Shown here piece by piece: positions 17,816 to 28,424 of a stretch of DNA of 64,000 bases (the stretch's first letter is position 1; the number at the start of each line of letters is the position of its first letter). The stretch comes from Pontibacter sp. FD36 (GTDB taxonomy: Bacteria > Bacteroidota > Bacteroidia > Cytophagales > Hymenobacteraceae), in assembly GCF_015686655.1 (NCBI RefSeq), contig NZ_JADPMP010000001.1:372001-436000 (forward strand). Direction: 5' to 3'. The notes beneath the pieces were generated by a model that saw only the letters and a program-made list of their open reading frames with translations, did not search any database and was not told the DNA's origin. The translations under genes and the position numbers were made by a program.

Positions 17816-20326
17816 CTACTCTTCGTCAGGGGCTGCTAGAAATCCATTTCGTCGCTTGTTGCCCACGTTTTCAATCTCACGGTTAATCTCTTTGATATCC
17901 ACTGGCTGCGAAAAGTCGCCTAACAGGTGCTTGGTGAAGTAGTCACCCATCATCCAGAAGAAATACTCGGTCATGTCGCCGAAGCCGTGGCGCTGGCCTG
18001 GCAGCAGTACAAAGTCAAAACGCTTGTTGGCTTTGATCAGCGCGTTGGCCATGCGAATGGTACCAGCAGGGTGCACGTTGTTGTCTACGTCACCAGTTGC
18101 CAACATCAGGTGTCCCTTCAGGTTTTGAGCCAGGTCCGGATTTTTCTCGATAGCGTACACGAAGGTCGTGTCACCTTTTGGCGAAACTACCTCTTTCACA
18201 CCGTGGTGCTTTTCGCTCCACCAGCGGTTGTAGATGTTGTTCTCGTGGTTACCTGCTCCCGATACCGCTACCTTAAAGAAGTCAGGGTATACCAGCATAG
18301 CTGCCGTAGACATGAAGCCACCACCGGAGTGACCAGTTATACCTACACGGTCGATGTCGATGAAACGGTGGCGATCTGCCAACTGCTCGATCGCGGCTTT
18401 CTTGTCGGACAGGCCATAGTCACGCAGGTTGCCGTAACCGAAGGTATGGTACCACTTAGAGCGGGCCGGGTGACCACCGCGGTTACCTACTGTAACTACC
18501 ACAAAGCCCAGCTGCGCCAGACGGTCAATGCGGTCCATGCTGCGGCCGAATGACTTGTTTACAGCCTCTGTCTGCGGGCCTGGGTATACGTAAGCGATAA
18601 TCGGGTAGGTCTTGGTGGAGTCAAAGTCGAACGGTTTGTACATCACACCATAAATGTCGGTAATGCCATCGTCTGCCTTCACCATGAACGGCTCCGGGAA
18701 TTTATAGCCAGTTGTCATCAGGCGGCTCAGGTCCGCTTTCTCCAGTTCCATCACCTTGCGGCCTTTCGTGTCGTACAGTGCTGATACTGGTACGGTGTTC
18801 ACGCGGGAAGCCGTGTTCACAAAGTAGGTATTGTTATCGTTCAGGCTGATGTTGTTGTCAAAGTTGCCTTTATTAAGGAGCGTCATGCCGCTGCCGTCGA
18901 AGTTGATGCGGTAGAGGTGCATCAGGTAAGGGTCTTCGCCGTTTTCACGACCATTGGCTGTGAAGTAAAGCACACGGTTCTTCTCATCTATACCTACCAG
19001 GTCCTCTGCATGGAAAGAGCCACTCGTGATGCGGTTTTTCAGGTTGCCTTTGCCATCATAGAGATAGAAGTGTCCCCAGCCATCACGCTCAGACCAATGG
19101 ATGATCTCGTTGCCACCCTTTACCAAGCCAATGCGATTCATGTCGATGTAGGTGTTGAAGCGCTCCTCAATCACAGGTGTCACTTTGCCGGAAGCGATAT
19201 CCAGTTCGCAAACGTCGATCTTTTTCAGGTCGCGACTGGTACGAGTGAAGTACAGCTTGTCTTTGGTGCCGTGCCACAGGTTGGGGCGGTGCTCATCGTC
19301 ACGCTGTTTCTGCAGGGCAGGAGCGGACCACAAGGAAAGCTCCTGGTCTTTGAAGGCTGCTGTGTTAATGCGTTTCTGCGTCTTGTTAGCAAAGTCAAAG
19401 ATCATCAGCTCTCTTTTAGGAGCCTCTTTCTCGCCTGGCATCTGGTACTTGTAAGTTTCAAGTGCAGGGCGGCCATTAGCGGTATGATGCAGTACCCACA
19501 GGTCCTTTACTTTGCGTTCGTCCGTGCGGACCATGGCAAACTGCTTAGAGTCAGGTGACCACAGAATAAAGGCCGGCTTGCGGTTCTTCTTGTTCTTCTC
19601 GCGCTCCACGTTTGTTTCGCCACGAGAGTCGCCATAGGTATAATACTCTACACCATCTTTGGTAAGCTGGTGCTCTACAATGGTGGAGTCCTTCTCGTTC
19701 TTCAGAGCCTTTTCGTAGTTAGCACGGTCCATCCAGTAGAGGTTGTGCTCTTTTGCAAATATCACAACCTGCTGGTCAGGGGAGATAGAAGCCCAGCGTG
19801 GCTTGGACTTTGGCTTTTCAAAATCTTTCAGCTCCACCACCTGACCGGTAGCCAGGTTATAGCGGAAGTAAAATGTCTTTTTCTCGAGTGAGTCAGCGGC
19901 TTTTTTGTCGAGGCGGTCTTTCTTTACCTGGTCGATCGAGCTTTTGATCTCGAACTGAACGCTCTTCTCATCTTCAGAAAACTTCAGGTTCTTAATAGGC
20001 AGGTGCTGCGCATCAAAGGGGTCCTGCACGATCATGGTCACGGCAGAGGCTACCTTGGCGTTGTCGAGCAATAGCTTTTTAGATTTAGTGGCCGGGTCCA
20101 CGATGTACCAGTTCTTGCCATTGCTGGTTTCATACTCGTACCAGAAGCGGTCGGAGTTCTTAAGCCAGTGCGGGTCTAGGTTGGTGGTGAAGATTAGTTT
20201 CTCCAGCTTTTTGGGTGAGAATCGGGAAGCCAGCTGGTAATTCCCCTTGGTCGGTGTACCAGACTGCTGTGCCTGTACACTGATGCCCGCTATCAGCAGC
20301 ATAGCGAGAAGGTAAATTTTCTTCAT
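17816..20326 (-). CDS. S9-family peptidase (DPP IV/prolyl oligopeptidase-like)
   Basis: An exported serine exopeptidase of 836 residues. Signal peptide MKKIYLLAMLLIAGISVQAQ; then a beta-propeller domain (about 40-580) and a C-terminal alpha/beta-hydrolase domain. Catalytic Ser667 in GHSGGG, Asp748 in the DNNVH segment and His780 in GQRHGFGD; their spacings of 81 and 32 residues are close to those of DPP IV. It should remove dipeptides from peptide N-termini in the periplasm. Start ATG 20326 is chosen because the signal peptide begins there; the longer frame adds 34 residues that are not signal-like. Confidence 0.95.
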   Translation of the reverse strand: MKKIYLLAMLLIAGISVQAQQSGTPTKGNYQLASRFSPKKLEKLIFTTNLDPHWLKNSDRFWYEYETSNGKNWYIVDPATKSKKLLLDNAKVASAVTMIVQDPFDAQHLPIKNLKFSEDEKSVQFEIKSSIDQVKKDRLDKKAADSLEKKTFYFRYNLATGQVVELKDFEKPKSKPRWASISPDQQVVIFAKEHNLYWMDRANYEKALKNEKDSTIVEHQLTKDGVEYYTYGDSRGETNVEREKNKKNRKPAFILWSPDSKQFAMVRTDERKVKDLWVLHHTANGRPALETYKYQMPGEKEAPKRELMIFDFANKTQKRINTAAFKDQELSLWSAPALQKQRDDEHRPNLWHGTKDKLYFTRTSRDLKKIDVCELDIASGKVTPVIEERFNTYIDMNRIGLVKGGNEIIHWSERDGWGHFYLYDGKGNLKNRITSGSFHAEDLVGIDEKNRVLYFTANGRENGEDPYLMHLYRINFDGSGMTLLNKGNFDNNISLNDNNTYFVNTASRVNTVPVSALYDTKGRKVMELEKADLSRLMTTGYKFPEPFMVKADDGITDIYGVMYKPFDFDSTKTYPIIAYVYPGPQTEAVNKSFGRSMDRIDRLAQLGFVVVTVGNRGGHPARSKWYHTFGYGNLRDYGLSDKKAAIEQLADRHRFIDIDRVGITGHSGGGFMSTAAMLVYPDFFKVAVSGAGNHENNIYNRWWSEKHHGVKEVVSPKGDTTFVYAIEKNPDLAQNLKGHLMLATGDVDNNVHPAGTIRMANALIKANKRFDFVLLPGQRHGFGDMTEYFFWMMGDYFTKHLLGDFSQPVDIKEINREIENVGNKRRNGFLAAPDEE

Positions 20327-20559
20327 GAAAAGGTTAGTTTGGTTGAATAGATCAGGTGAACAGGTATAAGCCGCTCGGAAGGTATAGACTGAAGCAACGA
20401 ACAATGGTTTAACAAGAGGTAAACACAAATATTAGAAACTATAAACTAAATTGAAGAGAGAAGCGAAGTGAGCTGATTCGGGTATGCAGAAGTACTGCTC
20501 CTGGTATGCAACCCTTTTCCCTGTGTTTTGGTCAACTTATTATATTTCAGCTCTATATT

Positions 20560-21012
20560 ATGAGAAAAACTCTGTTTGTTGTTGTATTGGTCAGCCTTTT
20601 CTTCTCTTGTTCAAAAGAAGACCTGGAAACTGTTAATGTCGTTTTAGGGCAGGAAATTAGGTTAAAAGAGGGGCAAGCAGCACTTTATAACAACAGCGGA
20701 TTGGATGCTGCACCCACTGTTAAGCTCAAAGTAGAAGACGTGCGTGACGGGCGGTGTCCGAGCGATGTGGTTTGTGTTACCTATGGCAGCGTGGAAGTAA
20801 TCCTGGTAATAGTTATAGGACATGACAGAGGCGAAACCCTCACCTTGTGCCTGGGGGACTGTGCCGGTAGAAGCCAGCCTGAAGACGAGGCAGTAGTCAG
20901 GGTAGGGACTGCACTATATAAAGTAAGGCTGCTGGGAGTGAGCCCACTGCCAAACACAAAGGAGAAATCAGGTCAGGTAAAGGAGGTACAGCTGGTGTTA
21001 GAGCCCAATTGA
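20560..21012 (+). CDS. Lipoprotein, unknown function
   Basis: A 150-residue protein with lipobox LFFSC (Cys16). The mature part is beta-rich and carries four Cys after the lipid Cys, three of them in DGRCPSDVVC and LCLGDC, which could form disulfides. The RCP-x-DVVC-x-x-YGS wording resembles a small domain repeatedly seen in Bacteroidota lipoproteins of unknown function. ATG 20560 is used since the first 18 codons of the longer frame are not signal-like. Divergent from the S9 peptidase with about 230 bases between. Confidence 0.65.
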   Translation: MRKTLFVVVLVSLFFSCSKEDLETVNVVLGQEIRLKEGQAALYNNSGLDAAPTVKLKVEDVRDGRCPSDVVCVTYGSVEVILVIVIGHDRGETLTLCLGDCAGRSQPEDEAVVRVGTALYKVRLLGVSPLPNTKEKSGQVKEVQLVLEPN

Positions 21013-21197
21013 AAAATTTTCTCAGGAGCTTTATTGGAGTAAGAATGAGGTAACTGATGCGGTAGATGCTGGAAGGCATAGTGCTGCGATTGGCGCAGGG
21101 CTGTGTCTTTTTGTATACCAGGGCCGTCCCTTTCTGTTGAAGTTCGGGAGAAGAAGGCTATACTTTGATTTTGAGTAAGTTAAAACTTTTTGGGGTG

Positions 21198-21232
21198 TTG
21201 TGTGGAATTGTCCCTTTTATACATTAGTTTTG
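21198..21232 (+). promoter_or_regulatory. Candidate promoter of atpD
   Basis: TAGTTTTG at 21225-21232 fits the -7 box TAnnTTTG. A TTG at 21198-21200 is the best -33 candidate but its spacing (24) is long. Confidence 0.4.
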
Positions 21233-21240
21233 CGCCTTGA

Positions 21241-22785
<1,545 letters not shown>

Positions 22786-22792
22786 TTTATAA

Positions 22793-22874
22793 TTAGTTAA
22801 AAGTTAAGAGTTGAAAGTTGAGAGTTGGTTTTCCAGCAGTGACTTTTAACTCTTAACTCTAAACTCTTAACTAA
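22793..22874. repeat. Long imperfect hairpin between atpD and atpC
   Basis: Arm 22793-22828 (TTAGTTAAAAGTTAAGAGTT and on, built of AAGTTAAGAGTTG-like units) is complementary to arm 22842-22874 (CTTTTAACTCTTAACTCTAA and on). About 30 paired bases with a 13-base loop, ending 5 bases before the atpC ATG. Same family as the spacer palindromes elsewhere. Confidence 0.8.
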
Positions 22875-22879
22875 TAAAG

Positions 22880-23125
22880 ATGTATTTAGAGATAATCACA
22901 CCAGATAAGAAGGTTTTTGCCGGTGAGGTAGAGGCTGCTCAGTTTCCAGGCACAAACGGTTCGTTTGAAGTACTGGACTCGCACGCTCCCCTTATCAGCA
23001 CCCTCGAAAATGGCAGAATCCGTATCACTACCGCGCAAGGACAAACGTTCTATAACGTGGATGGTGGTGTGGTAGAAGTGCTGAACAACAAGATCATCGT
23101 ACTGGCTGAGTCAGTAAGCGAGTAA
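22880..23125 (+). CDS. atpC: ATP synthase F1 subunit epsilon
   Basis: 81 residues, the short form that contains the N-terminal beta-sandwich domain and lacks the C-terminal helical hairpin of E. coli epsilon (about 138 residues). The family segment FEVLDSHAPLISTLENG and the VDGGVVEVLNNKIIVLAE region are visible. It is part of the rotor stalk and couples c-ring rotation to F1. The absence of the inhibitory C-terminal helices is seen in many Bacteroidota. Second gene after atpD, ending in a terminator at 23150. Confidence 0.95.
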   Translation: MYLEIITPDKKVFAGEVEAAQFPGTNGSFEVLDSHAPLISTLENGRIRITTAQGQTFYNVDGGVVEVLNNKIIVLAESVSE

Positions 23126-23149
23126 TACAGCACCCACTAAAAAATTAAG

Positions 23150-23186
23150 AATCCCCTTCTGTTCGATAAGAGCAGAAGGGGATTTT
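23150..23186. terminator. Terminator of the atpDC operon
   Basis: AATCCCCTTCTG with its complement, 11-base loop and a T-run on the plus strand; also serves the convergent gene ending at 23222. Confidence 0.85.
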
Positions 23187-23221
23187 GTTTTCTTGAGACT
23201 GCAGTAAAGCCTTACTTCTGA

Positions 23222-23764
23222 TTAAAAAGCTGCACCTATTCCCAGGTATAAGGTTTCAGGATAGCCAGCGCCACATCGGAACAAGAAACGACTGGTAGGC
23301 TTTTGGAATCTGTAACCCGCTGTGCCAACAGCCCTGATGTGTATGTAGTTTGATTTTGGTGGCTGCGGCTCGCCAAGGTATTCGTTTATGTCTCTTGCAT
23401 TGTCATAGGCGCTTTCGTCGACCATGCGGGCTAGCCCAAAATTGAGTTCAAAATGACTGTTCTTCTTTCCTGCCATGGTACCGAGCATCAGCGACTGGTA
23501 AGGTCCCCCTGACGACCAGACGCCCCAGCCACCAACTCCAACTTTTGCCCACAAGCCCTGTAGCGAACTCTTCCTGCTGGACAGGAGCATCCGTTCGTAG
23601 TGCAGGTTGTAAGCACCCATCAGCCCGACAGTACCAACAGTCGCAAGTATAGCATTCTTCCGGAAGTTTTCCGGGCTTTCCGGGATAGCCTGCTCTTGCG
23701 CATAAGTATGAGAGTAAAGCAGGAACACAGCTCCGATGGTCAGGTAAACGCTTTTTCGGGTCAT
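23222..23764 (-). CDS. Small outer-membrane beta-barrel-like protein
   Basis: 180 residues with a signal peptide (KSVYLTIGAVFLLYSHTYAQ), then alternating polar and hydrophobic strands: LHYERMLL, LWAKVGVGGWGVW, HFELNFGLARM, IHIRAVGTAGYRF, RFLFRCGAGYPETLYLGIGAAF. The end is a C-terminal strand with terminal Phe, typical of outer-membrane barrels. The NLHYERML followed by a Gly-rich strand fits the common Bacteroidota small-barrel family. The last gene of a three-gene minus-strand run with the serine hydrolase 23 bases upstream. Function unknown. Confidence 0.65.
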   Translation of the reverse strand: MTRKSVYLTIGAVFLLYSHTYAQEQAIPESPENFRKNAILATVGTVGLMGAYNLHYERMLLSSRKSSLQGLWAKVGVGGWGVWSSGGPYQSLMLGTMAGKKNSHFELNFGLARMVDESAYDNARDINEYLGEPQPPKSNYIHIRAVGTAGYRFQKPTSRFLFRCGAGYPETLYLGIGAAF

Positions 23765-23787
23765 GATGGTAGCAGGTATAATTGCGC

Positions 23788-25395
23788 CTATTTTCTAATC
23801 GGTGCTGCTGAGCTTTGCGGCGTGACCTGTACTTTTCTGAAGTCCAGGTCGTGGAAGTCATAACTGAAGTCGGTGAGCGGCGAGACAGCTTTCATGTTGA
23901 TGCCAGAAAGCTTGCCTTCCTGATCAGGCACATACACCACAAAGGCGTCGGCCTCGAAGCTACGGTCAGTCCATTTCACGACAAAAGTGTTGTCTTTGTA
24001 GTAGAGCATTTCGCCCTGCAGCCTCGGCGATCGGAGTGATTTGAAGTATAGCTTGTTCTTCTGCTTGTATATTTCCACATGGCCGAACCACTTGTCTTCG
24101 AAAGTGCCCACATAGTTGTCAAAAGCAACTTTTGATTTCTTCTCTTTCAGCACCTTGTTTACATCTCCCCAGATCTTGTCGGTATAGGCAGTCGCCTCTG
24201 CTATATACTCGTCTTCCTCCTGCTTCAGTTCCGCTACCCAGTCATGTGCTTCCATACCAAGGTAAGCCTGCTTGATGGTGTTGGTGATAGAGCGGAAAGC
24301 CTGGCCGTTTTGCTGGTTAGTGAGTACGATGATGCCTACGCCGAGCTCTGGAAGCATCGTTACCTGACTCACCATACCTGGCAGGCCACCAGTGTGGCTC
24401 ACTTCTTTGTGTCCTTTTACATCACTCAGGAACCAGCCAAGGCCGTAAGAGCGAAAGTGGGTGTTAAAAGGGCTTTTGCCATGGTAAGGTATAATGGTTT
24501 GTGGCGTCCACTGCTCCCGAATCACCTGCTTTGTGAGCAGTCGCTGCTTGAGGTCATCGCCATACCTGCCCTCGTGCATCAACATGATCAGCCACTTGCT
24601 CAGGTCGTGCACGCTGGTGTACATGCCTCCGGCAGCGGCACCGAAAGGCAGGTTATAGCGGTCAATTATTTTTAACTTACCTTCCACCACAGCATGGGCT
24701 TCGATGGTATTGCTCAGGTCGCGGAGCCTGTCATAGCTGGCAGCGCTTCGCGCCATACCTAATGGCTGCAAAATACGCTTCTCCGTAAAGTCTGACCAGC
24801 TCGTGCTTGTCACGCGAGCCACTACCTCTCCGGCTATGATGTACAGCAGGTTGTCATAGTCGTACTTTGATCTGAAATCGGATACCGGCCGCAGGTATTG
24901 TATGTTGCGGATCAGGTCGTCCACGGTGAAGTCGTTGCCGTCGGGGAACATCATCAGATCGCCAGCCCCAAGGCCCAGTCCGCTGCGGTGGGTGAGGAGG
25001 TCGCGGATGGTAAATTCCTCCGTTACGTAGTCGTTGTAAAGGCGGAACTCAGGTATATACTTCACTACTTTGTCATCCCACTTGATCTTGCCTTCCTCGA
25101 CCAGCAAACCCAGCGATGCCGCCGTGAAGGCTTTGGTGTTGGATGCTACACCGAACAAGGTATGCTCGTTTGTCTTTTCGTCGCTGGTGATCGAGTTTAC
25201 GCCGTAGCCTTTCATGTGCACTACTTTGCCATCCTTCACCACAGCCACAGCTATACCTGGCACCTGAAAGGCGGTCATGGCCTGCTCCACCACCTGATCG
25301 ATGTCCTGCGAAGAAATAGACTGTGCGTGGAGGGGAAGAACTGAGCTCAGCCAGAGGAGCGCAAAGACAAAGAGTATCGGGGTAGGTTTTTTCAT
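23788..25395 (-). CDS. Secreted serine hydrolase, beta-lactamase class C-like, with DUF3471 tail
   Basis: 535 residues: signal peptide to about residue 25 (PLHAQ), then a class C beta-lactamase/penicillin-binding fold. The catalytic SxxK is S85-N-T-K88, the YxN motif Y180-D-N182, and the third box is HTGG near residue 350. A C-terminal lipocalin-like region (about 430-535, GTFEDKWFGHVEIYKQ and MLYYKDNTFVVKW) matches the DUF3471-type extension. Such proteins are usually D-aminopeptidases, esterases or peptide hydrolases rather than true beta-lactamases; the substrate is open. Central gene of a three-gene run with a barrel protein and a small secreted protein. Confidence 0.9.
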   Translation of the reverse strand: MKKPTPILFVFALLWLSSVLPLHAQSISSQDIDQVVEQAMTAFQVPGIAVAVVKDGKVVHMKGYGVNSITSDEKTNEHTLFGVASNTKAFTAASLGLLVEEGKIKWDDKVVKYIPEFRLYNDYVTEEFTIRDLLTHRSGLGLGAGDLMMFPDGNDFTVDDLIRNIQYLRPVSDFRSKYDYDNLLYIIAGEVVARVTSTSWSDFTEKRILQPLGMARSAASYDRLRDLSNTIEAHAVVEGKLKIIDRYNLPFGAAAGGMYTSVHDLSKWLIMLMHEGRYGDDLKQRLLTKQVIREQWTPQTIIPYHGKSPFNTHFRSYGLGWFLSDVKGHKEVSHTGGLPGMVSQVTMLPELGVGIIVLTNQQNGQAFRSITNTIKQAYLGMEAHDWVAELKQEEDEYIAEATAYTDKIWGDVNKVLKEKKSKVAFDNYVGTFEDKWFGHVEIYKQKNKLYFKSLRSPRLQGEMLYYKDNTFVVKWTDRSFEADAFVVYVPDQEGKLSGINMKAVSPLTDFSYDFHDLDFRKVQVTPQSSAAPIRK

Positions 25396-25419
25396 GGTCA
25401 TCAAAGTCAGCTAAAGTCG

Positions 25420-25764
25420 TTATGGTTTTCTGACAGGCATCGGGAAGGCTACTGTGGAGTCGGGTTTCAGGGCCAGTATATGAAACTGGATAGTGGAGTC
25501 AGGCACCAGGATAGGCATGGTGAACTTTGGCTCACTTTCTTTTGCTGTGTCAGCGCTTTTGGAAGTAGACTTTGGAAACAGGCTATACCTGCTGCCTGGC
25601 TTCTCAAGCGAATTAAGCTTGCTAGTGGAGGAGTCTTTACCCAGGTAATCTAACTCAAGTTGGTTATTGAGCGGTTTCAAGCGGAGCTGTGGACGGTCTA
25701 AATCCTGTGCCTGCGCTGACAAGGATAAGAGCACCAGGCCGGCAATAGCGGTGATTGTTTTCAT
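25420..25764 (-). CDS. Small secreted protein, unknown function
   Basis: 114 residues with a signal peptide (ITAIAGLVLLSLSAQAQ) and a polar mature part containing Ser/Lys-rich and Pro-rich stretches (PMPVRKP at the end). No domain recognised. It begins the minus-strand run with the serine hydrolase 24 bases downstream, so it may be co-expressed and act in the periplasm, but nothing in the sequence shows this. Confidence 0.6.
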   Translation of the reverse strand: MKTITAIAGLVLLSLSAQAQDLDRPQLRLKPLNNQLELDYLGKDSSTSKLNSLEKPGSRYSLFPKSTSKSADTAKESEPKFTMPILVPDSTIQFHILALKPDSTVAFPMPVRKP

Positions 25765-25975
25765 CATTTGTGCAGTTGATTGATCCTGTTTTAAGAATAA
25801 ACCAGTCTGTGATCCCTATATGCTAGGTTTCTATACCTGAAGATGTTTCAAGCGCTGAATCAGAAGCAGTGTAAGGCAAACATACTAAGCCTGTCTAAAT
25901 ATAGTTAAATCTTGATTCGATTTATGAAATAAACTACACTTTTTAGAAGATATTGTATAATTCAGGAAAGTTTAG

Positions 25976-27043
25976 CTACATGATTTCCAACTCCACATCC
26001 CCACCTACCGGAAAACCAACGCAGGTGAGTGTCATGCCTTTTTCGATGTCCCGCTCGGTAAGCACCTCGTTGTACGACATCCATACCTTGCCCTTTAGCA
26101 CCCTGGCCAGGCAACTGCCGCACTTTCCGGTTTCACAGCTGTAGGGCATAGGAATGCCTGCCTGACGGGCACTTTGGAGGATGTTGTTAGGATAGCGCGA
26201 AATGATCTGGTGTGTGCTGCCGCCGATATGCAGTGTGACGTTATGGGCAGCCGTGTCAGGTGGCATCAGTTTAGCAGGTTTGCGGATGTCGGTGTTGAAG
26301 ATCTCTTTGCGGATGTTGCTCTCCGGTATGCCGAACTGCCGCAGCGCAAACGACATCAGGCGCATGTAGTTGTCCGGGCCACAGATGTAGAAAAGCAGTT
26401 CATCATGCGGCACCCTAGAAAGGGAGTTTATAAAACGCTGGAGCAGGTCCTTGTGCAGTCGTGCCCGGCTGAGGTCTGGGGAATTGCTGAACAGGAACTC
26501 AACATGAAACCTGTCCGGGAAGTCAGTAGTCAACTGCTGGAGAGGCTTCAGGAACATGGCTTTCTCCGGGAAACTATTGCTGTAAAACAGCACAGCCGAT
26601 AAATCCGGGCGGGCGTGCAGCAGCGTCTTGAGCAGTGAATAAACAGGCGTGATGCCGCTACCGGCCGCTAGAAAGAAAAGCTGCTGATAGCCCGCGCCTT
26701 CATCCGGCAATGTAAAGAGACCTGCTGCGCCGGTCGTAACCAACTTGTCGCCGACACGGGCATTGTCGATGAGCATACGCGAGAACAGGCCGTTCTCAAT
26801 GCGCTTCACACCGATGGTAAGCGGCTCCTGCAGCGCAGGGGAGGAGGTGATGGAGTAGGAGCGACGGACTTCACCGTGCGTGCTGTGGTGCACCAGGGTG
26901 AGGTATTGGCCGGCTTTGTACGGAAGGAGCTTGCCATCCTCGGGCTCCAGCACAAATGTCTTCACGCTTGGTACCTCCTCCTGTATGTGGCGGATGATCA
27001 GGCTGCGGTAGTGTCTGTTATCGTCAGGTATAGGATGTGTCAT
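25976..27043 (-). CDS. Ferredoxin reductase with C-terminal 2Fe-2S domain (PaaE-like)
   Basis: 355 residues. An FNR-type FAD domain (RSYS at 61-64), an NAD(P) domain with GSGITP and the CGPDNYMR motif, then a plant-type [2Fe-2S] domain with Cys303, Cys308, Cys311 and Cys341. This order (FAD, NAD, ferredoxin) is that of PaaE, the electron-transfer subunit of phenylacetyl-CoA epoxidase, and of related reductases. No paaABCD or oxygenase gene is nearby, so its partner is unknown; it may serve another monooxygenase or desaturase. Cytoplasmic. It is monocistronic and divergent from the gene at 27190. Confidence 0.88.
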   Translation of the reverse strand: MTHPIPDDNRHYRSLIIRHIQEEVPSVKTFVLEPEDGKLLPYKAGQYLTLVHHSTHGEVRRSYSITSSPALQEPLTIGVKRIENGLFSRMLIDNARVGDKLVTTGAAGLFTLPDEGAGYQQLFFLAAGSGITPVYSLLKTLLHARPDLSAVLFYSNSFPEKAMFLKPLQQLTTDFPDRFHVEFLFSNSPDLSRARLHKDLLQRFINSLSRVPHDELLFYICGPDNYMRLMSFALRQFGIPESNIRKEIFNTDIRKPAKLMPPDTAAHNVTLHIGGSTHQIISRYPNNILQSARQAGIPMPYSCETGKCGSCLARVLKGKVWMSYNEVLTERDIEKGMTLTCVGFPVGGDVELEIM

Positions 27044-27129
27044 TTTTTGTTTTCGAAACTTATTGGCTATACGGGTCCAACAGCCTTGGGTGAAAGTAAA
27101 AACGTTGTCTCACCTCAAAAATAAACAGG

Positions 27130-27164
27130 TTTGCCGGTCTATTTCCAAAACCTGCCTATCTTTA
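27130..27164 (+). promoter_or_regulatory. Candidate promoter of the PLP enzyme gene
   Basis: TTTG at 27130-27133 and TATCTTTA (one base from TAnnTTTG) at 27157-27164, with a 23-base spacer; ATG follows at 27190. Confidence 0.45.
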
Positions 27165-27189
27165 ACGGAGAAATACGCTATACCTGACC

Positions 27190-28323
27190 ATGGCACAGAT
27201 CCACCCGAAAACCACGCCCATCTACCAGACTTCGGTCTTCACGTTTGAAGACCTGAACGACCTGGAGCTATACTTTGAGCAGCCAGACCAAAAGTACATG
27301 TATACCCGCTACGGCAACCCCAACTCTGATGAGTTGGCCGAGGAGGTAAACAAACTGGAGGAAGGAGCAGGGGCTGTGGCTACATCCTCAGGTATGTCGG
27401 CTATTCTGACTGCAGTGCTTACCTATTGCCAGTCAGGCGACCACCTGCTGTGCGCAGAGGAGATCTATGGCGGTTCGGCTGCCTTGCTGTCGCAGGAACT
27501 GACCCGCATGGGGATAGCAGTAAGTTATGTGCCAAGCGAGGAGCTCTATACCCTGGATGGGCATGTAAAGGAAAATACAAAGCTGCTATTGGCTGAGACC
27601 ATGAGTAATCCGCTGCTACAGGTGGTAGACCTGCAGCGCCTCTCAACCGAAACCAAACGCACCGGTATCAAGCTGCTTATCGACAATACTTTCGCCACGC
27701 CGGTTATCACCAAGCCCCTGCACCTCGGTGCTGACATGGTCATCCATAGCGTGACCAAATACCTGTCGGGACACAGCGACGTGACGGCGGGCACTGTAGT
27801 AGCAGCCAAAGCAGAAGACATAGAGCGCAGCAAGCAGATCATGCGGGTGTACGGCCTTAACCTGAGCCCATTTGAGAGCTGGCTGGCTGCACGTGGTCTG
27901 AAAACGTTGCAGGTGCGCATGAAGCAGCACTGCTTCAATGCGCTAGCAGTAGCCGAGTTTTTGAGCCGCCACCCCAAGGTGAAGCAGGTATGGTACCCGG
28001 GGCTGCCGCAGCACCCGCAACACAAACTGTCCAAGGCGCAAGGGTGCGGCATGTTCGGAGGGATGCTTTCTTTCCGACTAGAAGATGATCTGGAAACGGT
28101 TAATACTTTTATGAAGGCGCTGCAGCATATTCCGTTTGCCCCATCACTGGCAGGTGTGAGCAGCTCCATATCCCACCCGCTCCGTACCTCACACCGCAGC
28201 CTCAACCCAGAGCAGCAGCAAAAGCTGGGTATAACGCTGGGGGTTATTCGTCTGTCGGTAGGTATAGAGGAAACCGTAGAATTGCTGGCTGACCTGGCGC
28301 AAGCGCTGGAGAAAACGAAATGA
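27190..28323 (+). CDS. Cys/Met-metabolism PLP-dependent enzyme (cystathionine gamma-synthase/lyase type)
   Basis: 377 residues, fold type I. PLP lysine is Lys190 in HSVTKYLSGH, with Asp165 (LLIDNTFATP) holding the pyridine nitrogen and SSGMSA at 66-71 in the phosphate-binding site. YTRYGNPN at about 38-45 is the family N-terminal motif. The sequence alone does not separate cystathionine gamma-synthase, cystathionine gamma- or beta-lyase and methionine gamma-lyase. No metabolic neighbour helps: the flanks are a ferredoxin reductase and ispE. The GI after SSS near residue 320 region fits trans-sulfuration enzymes in general. Confidence 0.88.
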   Translation: MAQIHPKTTPIYQTSVFTFEDLNDLELYFEQPDQKYMYTRYGNPNSDELAEEVNKLEEGAGAVATSSGMSAILTAVLTYCQSGDHLLCAEEIYGGSAALLSQELTRMGIAVSYVPSEELYTLDGHVKENTKLLLAETMSNPLLQVVDLQRLSTETKRTGIKLLIDNTFATPVITKPLHLGADMVIHSVTKYLSGHSDVTAGTVVAAKAEDIERSKQIMRVYGLNLSPFESWLAARGLKTLQVRMKQHCFNALAVAEFLSRHPKVKQVWYPGLPQHPQHKLSKAQGCGMFGGMLSFRLEDDLETVNTFMKALQHIPFAPSLAGVSSSISHPLRTSHRSLNPEQQQKLGITLGVIRLSVGIEETVELLADLAQALEKTK

Positions 28324-28424
28324 GTTTGGGAGTTTAAGAATTCAGGAGTTTAAGAGTCAGAAAGTCTGGAAGGAAGTATACCTGAGTCTAAAAGAACAAG
28401 TATATCCTGGGACGAGCTCCTTAC

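Noticed and set aside
22793..22874. CRISPR-like repeat array
   Set aside because: The short near-repeats are not identical or evenly spaced and form one palindrome; no spacers and no cas genes.
23788..25395. True beta-lactamase resistance gene
   Set aside because: The C-terminal DUF3471-type domain and sequence style fit a general serine hydrolase; nothing shows beta-lactam hydrolysis.
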